Source: Mactra quadrangularis (Eukaryota > Mollusca > Bivalvia > Venerida > Mactridae). From it: a DNA stretch of 64,000 nt. The stretch covers positions 68,033,872-68,097,871 of the forward strand of contig CM046301.1 in assembly GCA_025267735.1 (NCBI GenBank), written 5' to 3'. Under the pieces are notes generated by a model. The model was not told the DNA's origin. It saw only the letters and a program-made list of their open reading frames with translations, and searched no databases. Below are positions 59,485 through 64,000 of this stretch, in pieces (position 1 is the first letter of the stretch; every line of letters starts with the position of its first letter). The position numbers and the translations under genes were made by a program.

Positions 59485-59860
59485 CAGTACTCACCAAAAG
59501 TTTGGAGACAAAAGAAACTCGCTGCAATTCTTGAATTTTGATGTCTTTTTCTATAGAGTTATTATCTTTTATATATTAAAGTATGGTTTTTGATAAAATG
59601 AAAACAAATTTAGTAATGCAACTCATTTACAAGATTCAGCATCTGATGCCCTCAAGCCTCTAAATCCATGTTTATTGTAATTATTTTCTATAACAAAGCT
59701 TTAATGATATTTTTGTAGTTTTATTTATGAATATAATTATAATCAAAATATGAAGCTGACAATAAAAAGCATTTCAAAATAAGTAATTGTCAAATTTAAG
59801 ATAACAGCTATTCAGTAGGCTTAAAAAGTGAAAATGTCTCCAAACTTTTGGTTGGTACTG
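59485..59860. mobile_element. Tc1-like MITE
   Basis: Ends CAGTACTCACCAAAAGTTTG and CAAACTTTTGGTTGGTACTG, flanked by TA at 59483-59484 and 59861-59862. About 376 bp, AT-rich, non-coding. Confidence 0.82.
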
Positions 59861-59862
59861 TA

Positions 59863-62340
59863 GATTTCAGGTCACAACTTAAAGTTATTTTTATGATTTG
59901 ACTTAACTTTTTCTTGTAAGTATGTATAGATTATATTCCAATTAGTTTTTAATAGTAGCACCTATCATCTGAGAAATTATTTTGACTCTAAAGTCTAACT
60001 AAAGAAGATATAGTTCTTTATTTCATTTTATCAACTTTTGGTGACTCAGAAATTAGAATTTGGATCTTCTATACTTTTAAGCATGCTTTGAATATTGTTG
60101 AATTTTCTTTTCTGATATTGTTTATATTATAGGAACATATTTTGTTAGTTATATTGGTGTAGTTAAATTTTTGAATTTAGAAAATACATATTTCATGATA
60201 TTTCAATGCTTGAAATTAACACTTTTCCGGGAATACTGATAATTGATTTACTGTTTTTTCAAAAAGTATTCGGTTAAAGTCTATCATAATTCTTCTCAAG
60301 AATTATCTGTAATATAAGACAATATTGTGCAAGTTTGGTGAATATTGATCTTTTATTAATTTTTTTATGATGTGTTAAAAATGTCATGTGTGTGACATAG
60401 TAGGCTAATTTGACCCTAGCCTAGGACTTCAAAGGCCATAATTTTTGGGGGAAAAAACAAAACAAACTTGGCAAATTGCATTAAACATTTACTTGTATAC
60501 ACATATGTGTTTGATTGATACCATTCCTATATGTTTACATTGATTTTATGCTGAATTAAATGTCTATTGTCAGAATTAACTTTTTTGTCATTTTTTTCTA
60601 TTTTCAACAGTAAGGGGGCATAATCCTAAACATGCCACAACTTTTGATTATCTATTAAATTTGAAGTTTTTCTCTGGTGAAAAGTTTAGGGACATCCAAA
60701 ACAATAAAAAAATCAAACATTATTGCTGTAGATGCAATATTTCAATGGTCTGTAAATTAGGGAGTTAGAGATTGTTTAAAATAGTTATTGAAAGAAGGAG
60801 AAATAGTTCTAGGCGTATTAGAGACAAACATAATCAAATTTCACATTGTTTGAGCGACTGTACATATATTGAGGACATAAATGTTGTTCATTTGACATGG
60901 AGTACTGTACATATGCAATAACTTTAAATATCGATGGTTTTCCTATCGATGGAATGGCAGTAAAGGACCTCAGCGATTATTGCAACAAAAATTAATAATA
61001 TCGGGTAATTTCACATGTTTTTTCTTGTGATAAATATTTCACTGACTGACTTACATGTACATGTACTTCCATGGTGAAGTTTACTATTGAAAAGGTAAAT
61101 AATTATGTGATTACTTGTAACTGCTGGCCTAAATGAATATGTACTTGGCGATGAACATTTTGTTGAAACTGGGTTTAAACCTTCTCACTAGATGTGAGTT
61201 AATATTAAGTTTGACGTGTTGTTCATGGCCATCAGGTATGACTGTCATGATCAGTGGTGCTTTTTCACACAAAAATTCTTATACGAATAATTTTCATTAG
61301 TCAGTTTCATATAATTAACACTTCTTAGTAAGCATGAAAATAAGCATAACTATGAAACAAAAAGGTATACACAATTCTACAGTATTTAGAATTGTTAAGC
61401 CAAAAATTGGCGTATTACTGAGGTTTCTTGCTTTTGACGTACGAAGATCTTTAACGTAAGAATTTTGTGAAAAACACCACTGTTCTTTTAAACTTTCAGC
61501 ATCACTGCCTCAACAGTACTATCGGTGCTTTGATTTGGTGACTAATTAATACTTGTTTGCAGTTTTGAACGAAAATTGATAAAACCAATTTAAGATGTGT
61601 GTCAGTATAATTCTGACTTTATGGTATTTGATTGCAATTACATAATCATAAAGTGTCTAGTCAACATTTGCATACTTTAAGTTAATTAAGATATCAAAAT
61701 GAAAGTAGGTGTGCTAATTCAATGATGGTACATCTACTTAACTTTGAAGGGACTTTACTATGGATTTATGTTATAGCAGTTTTGCCTCTTTTATATTTAT
61801 ATGAATTGGTTCATTATTCTTTGACTGATATATGTTTGATAAAGTAAGATAAACCTTGCAATTAGCAAAACAATCAAAAAGTCTAGTTCTATCCTTGGAC
61901 TGCTCTTGTTAAATTTAATTAATTGATAATTAATACATTATTTATAGATAATATTGCTGCATAAGTTTGATTTTTTACATAATTAAAATCTTTATTTATT
62001 AAATCAGTTCGGGACATCGTTCCTCCAGCATTTCAATGCTTTGATTTTTATATTTACTTCCCTTTGTTTTCATCGGGACATTTTCTAAGTTTTCAGTCTT
62101 AGTCCTGCAGTATATGAGATAAACCGTGCACTTGAGTCCCCATATAGTTTTTTTGCAGTTTCTATATTTTTGAAAGGTGCTGAATAAGAATCCGAGTGAT
62201 GACACCCTGTCATCCTTGAGCAATTTGCATGATATGCAAATTAAGTCCGCCATTATAGAAATTCCGTTTATAACTCAATAACCAACTTAGATACAAAATT
62301 GAAATATGTATCCATACCCATGTTTTCAGGGTCTATCTAT
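59863..62340. other. No gene recognised
   Basis: AT-rich with only short ORFs; none shows a family pattern. It lies between the exonuclease relic and the resumption of the TPC duplication. Confidence 0.5.
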
Positions 62341-62831
62341 TACGTGGTACTAATATATAAGAAAGCGATGATAAAGATGTTACAAATACTTTCTGAGTTG
62401 GAAAAATATCTTTATTATTTTCTTTAATCAGTATCTGGTTTTATTCTTTCTTTGATTTTATAATTTTTTACTGTTTCGAAAATGTCTTAAGCCACTGGGT
62501 CACTTCTATTAAATTAGCCCATCCATACTTAGTGATTTGTTTATATACGTGACTTGTTTATATACGTAAGGCAATTTGAAAACAGCCGTCCAACCACAGC
62601 CTGTGAATAACAACACTCGCAAACCTCGGTCTAAAAATAGAAATTACGAAATCAATTGCTATTAATAGTGTTTCGTCCTGATAAAAGCTACGCGTTGATT
62701 AGTCGACACAAATGTCATCTCGACGTGACCCTCGTAACAAACCTTAGAGATCCTGTACGGCAGCGCTCTACAGGATGTCTGTTTACGAAAATTGGTTTAA
62801 ACCTTCATGTATATTTGTCAAATATTTTCAG

Positions 62832-63550
62832 AGTGAGGAAAGATAAAGCTCCAGCTATTGATGAGATGGAGCTTTTAGCAAATGAAGAAGAGATAGATCG
62901 TACACCACCAGTTAATGTTACTATGAATATAGATCAAGATGAAGAAGACTCCGACAGTGACTCTGATAGTATACCTGATCTAACTAGGGAAAAGGGATTA
63001 AGATTTCATTTAAAGAAAAGAAGTAAGATTAGAGTTCATTCTATATTGTAGATTAAACTGAGTTAGATTTATTGGTTGCGTCAAGTTTTCAATAAAAATC
63101 ATTTGAATTATCCGCCTCGATGTTCTGAAAACCAGACCAAAATGAATCACTTGATATTTGCGCATCGCCTTGCTTACATTCAGCAAAGTCCCACTGAGGA
63201 TTATAGTAGCTTAAATTGTAAGCGGAATAAACCGTGCGTATTCATAAATATAAAATTTGTTACCACTTTCTTTTATTAAAAGGCCAACTCGCATTTGCCA
63301 ACACCGTCATTCGTTACTTTACTGTCTTTCACATTCTTCCTACTAATGCAATAGTAACTTGCAATTGGCATAATGGCCCGTACACTATTAAACTTTAATG
63401 TCTTAATTCATCCTTATGATTTCAGGTCGAAAGAAGGTTGAAGTATTGTTACAACAAATGTTTGAAGGTGAAATCAATCCAGACGATGAAGGAAACGAAG
63501 CAGAATATTATCAAAGAAAAAGGGCATTAACTCTTGATGCTGTAACATAG
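62832..63550 (+). pseudogene. Duplicate of TPC exons 18 and 19 (gene fragment)
   Basis: Exon copies at 62832-63022 and 63426-63550 have exactly the parent lengths (191 and 125 nt), the same phases, intact AG and GT splice sites, the same stop codon and a downstream AATAAA at 63603. Only a few residues differ (for instance IKKD to VRKD, ELVAN to ELLAN, an N to D in the acidic run). The intron between them is about as conserved as the exons, which suggests recent copying rather than selection. No intact upstream TPC exons are in the window, so on its own this is a fragment. It could still serve as an alternative 3' end, or reflect an uncollapsed haplotype in the assembly. Confidence 0.8.
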
Positions 63551-63764
63551 AACTGTGATACTTTACAACTAATTATGTGCAATTATAATACTCGGATTTA
63601 TGAATAAAATGTACTTTTAAAGACGAGCGTCTTCTCCCGTTTTTAGTGTGATATTAAGGCAGGAAGTAAAAAAACAAAACAAAAAAGCAAAATCAACATG
63701 ATAAACAACCGACGTAGTCATTGTTATGGAAACAAACAGCTGAAATTCGTATATATCGGGATGG

Positions 63765-64000
63765 AAGTTGTTTTAACACAATTATGATAATTTTACTGCG
63801 ACCAGCGCACCTAACCTTATTTTCCCTGGACCCTAGTCCAAAATCAGAACTCCCTTATCCTTCCTTAAGTGCGAAAATTTCTCCATATACCTAAATAATG
63901 GAGGATAATCGACACTTTGTCAATTTTTCAATGAAGGGTATGACCGCCCCGTTTATAATCCTAACCCGTTCCCTCATCGCGAATCTAGATTCGGAACCTC
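63765..64000 (-). mobile_element. SINE family A, duplicated copy running off the window
   Basis: Diverged minus-strand copy in the position equivalent to 41196-41430; it reaches the right edge. Confidence 0.65.

Larger units (their letters stand above)
62345..64000 (+). repeat. Second copy of the TPC 3' region (segmental duplication)
   Basis: From about 62345 the sequence follows 38815 onwards: intron 17, the transposon relic before exon 18, exons 18-19, the 3' flank, and a minus-strand SINE that lies at 41.2 kb beside the parent gene and at 63.77 kb here. The parent side has about 0.75 kb extra (40.35-41.1 kb, a tandem repeat) that this copy lacks. The copy reaches the window edge. Confidence 0.75.

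Overview
The window is eukaryotic and most likely comes from a bivalve or similar lophotrochozoan. It is AT-rich and carries three multi-exon genes with clean GT-AG splice sites. Introns and intergenic DNA are packed with tRNA-derived SINEs and short non-autonomous DNA transposons. The taxon is inferred from gene content (an invertebrate TPC3-type channel, an IFI44-like TLDc GTPase) and from the SINE style; no database was searched.

Layout. 1-17.2 kb, minus strand: the first ten coding exons of a Ral GTPase-activating protein alpha subunit (RALGAPA1/2-like); the gene runs off the left edge, so its catalytic C-terminus is not here. 17.2-19.8 kb: a divergent intergenic stretch holding a TTAA-flanked foldback element. 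19.76-40.28 kb, plus strand: a complete two-pore channel gene, TPC3-like, in 19 coding exons whose phases all agree (882 residues). One of its introns is an AT-AC, U12-type intron placed directly after the second pore filter. 40.3-44.5 kb: repeats. 44.56-50.02 kb, plus strand: a complete IFI44/IFI44L-like protein (472 residues, six coding exons, TLDc domain plus GTPase). 50-64 kb: no complete gene recognised. This end holds nested transposons, tandem repeats, a broken DEDDh exonuclease-like gene and a second copy of the end of the TPC gene. That copy has a broken exon 17, about 10 kb of other sequence, then intact exons 18 and 19.

The three genes do not form one pathway. RalGAP alpha would restrain Ral GTPases, the TPC is a membrane cation channel, and the IFI44-like protein belongs to a family induced by innate immune signals in vertebrates.

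The strongest observations are the AT-AC intron, a canonical-looking EF-hand loop in the TPC linker, the partial TPC duplication whose identity to the parent changes along its length, and several transposon copies whose exact ends can be read from target-site duplications. All exon coordinates were worked out by hand from reading frame, splice signals and phase and have not been checked against transcripts.
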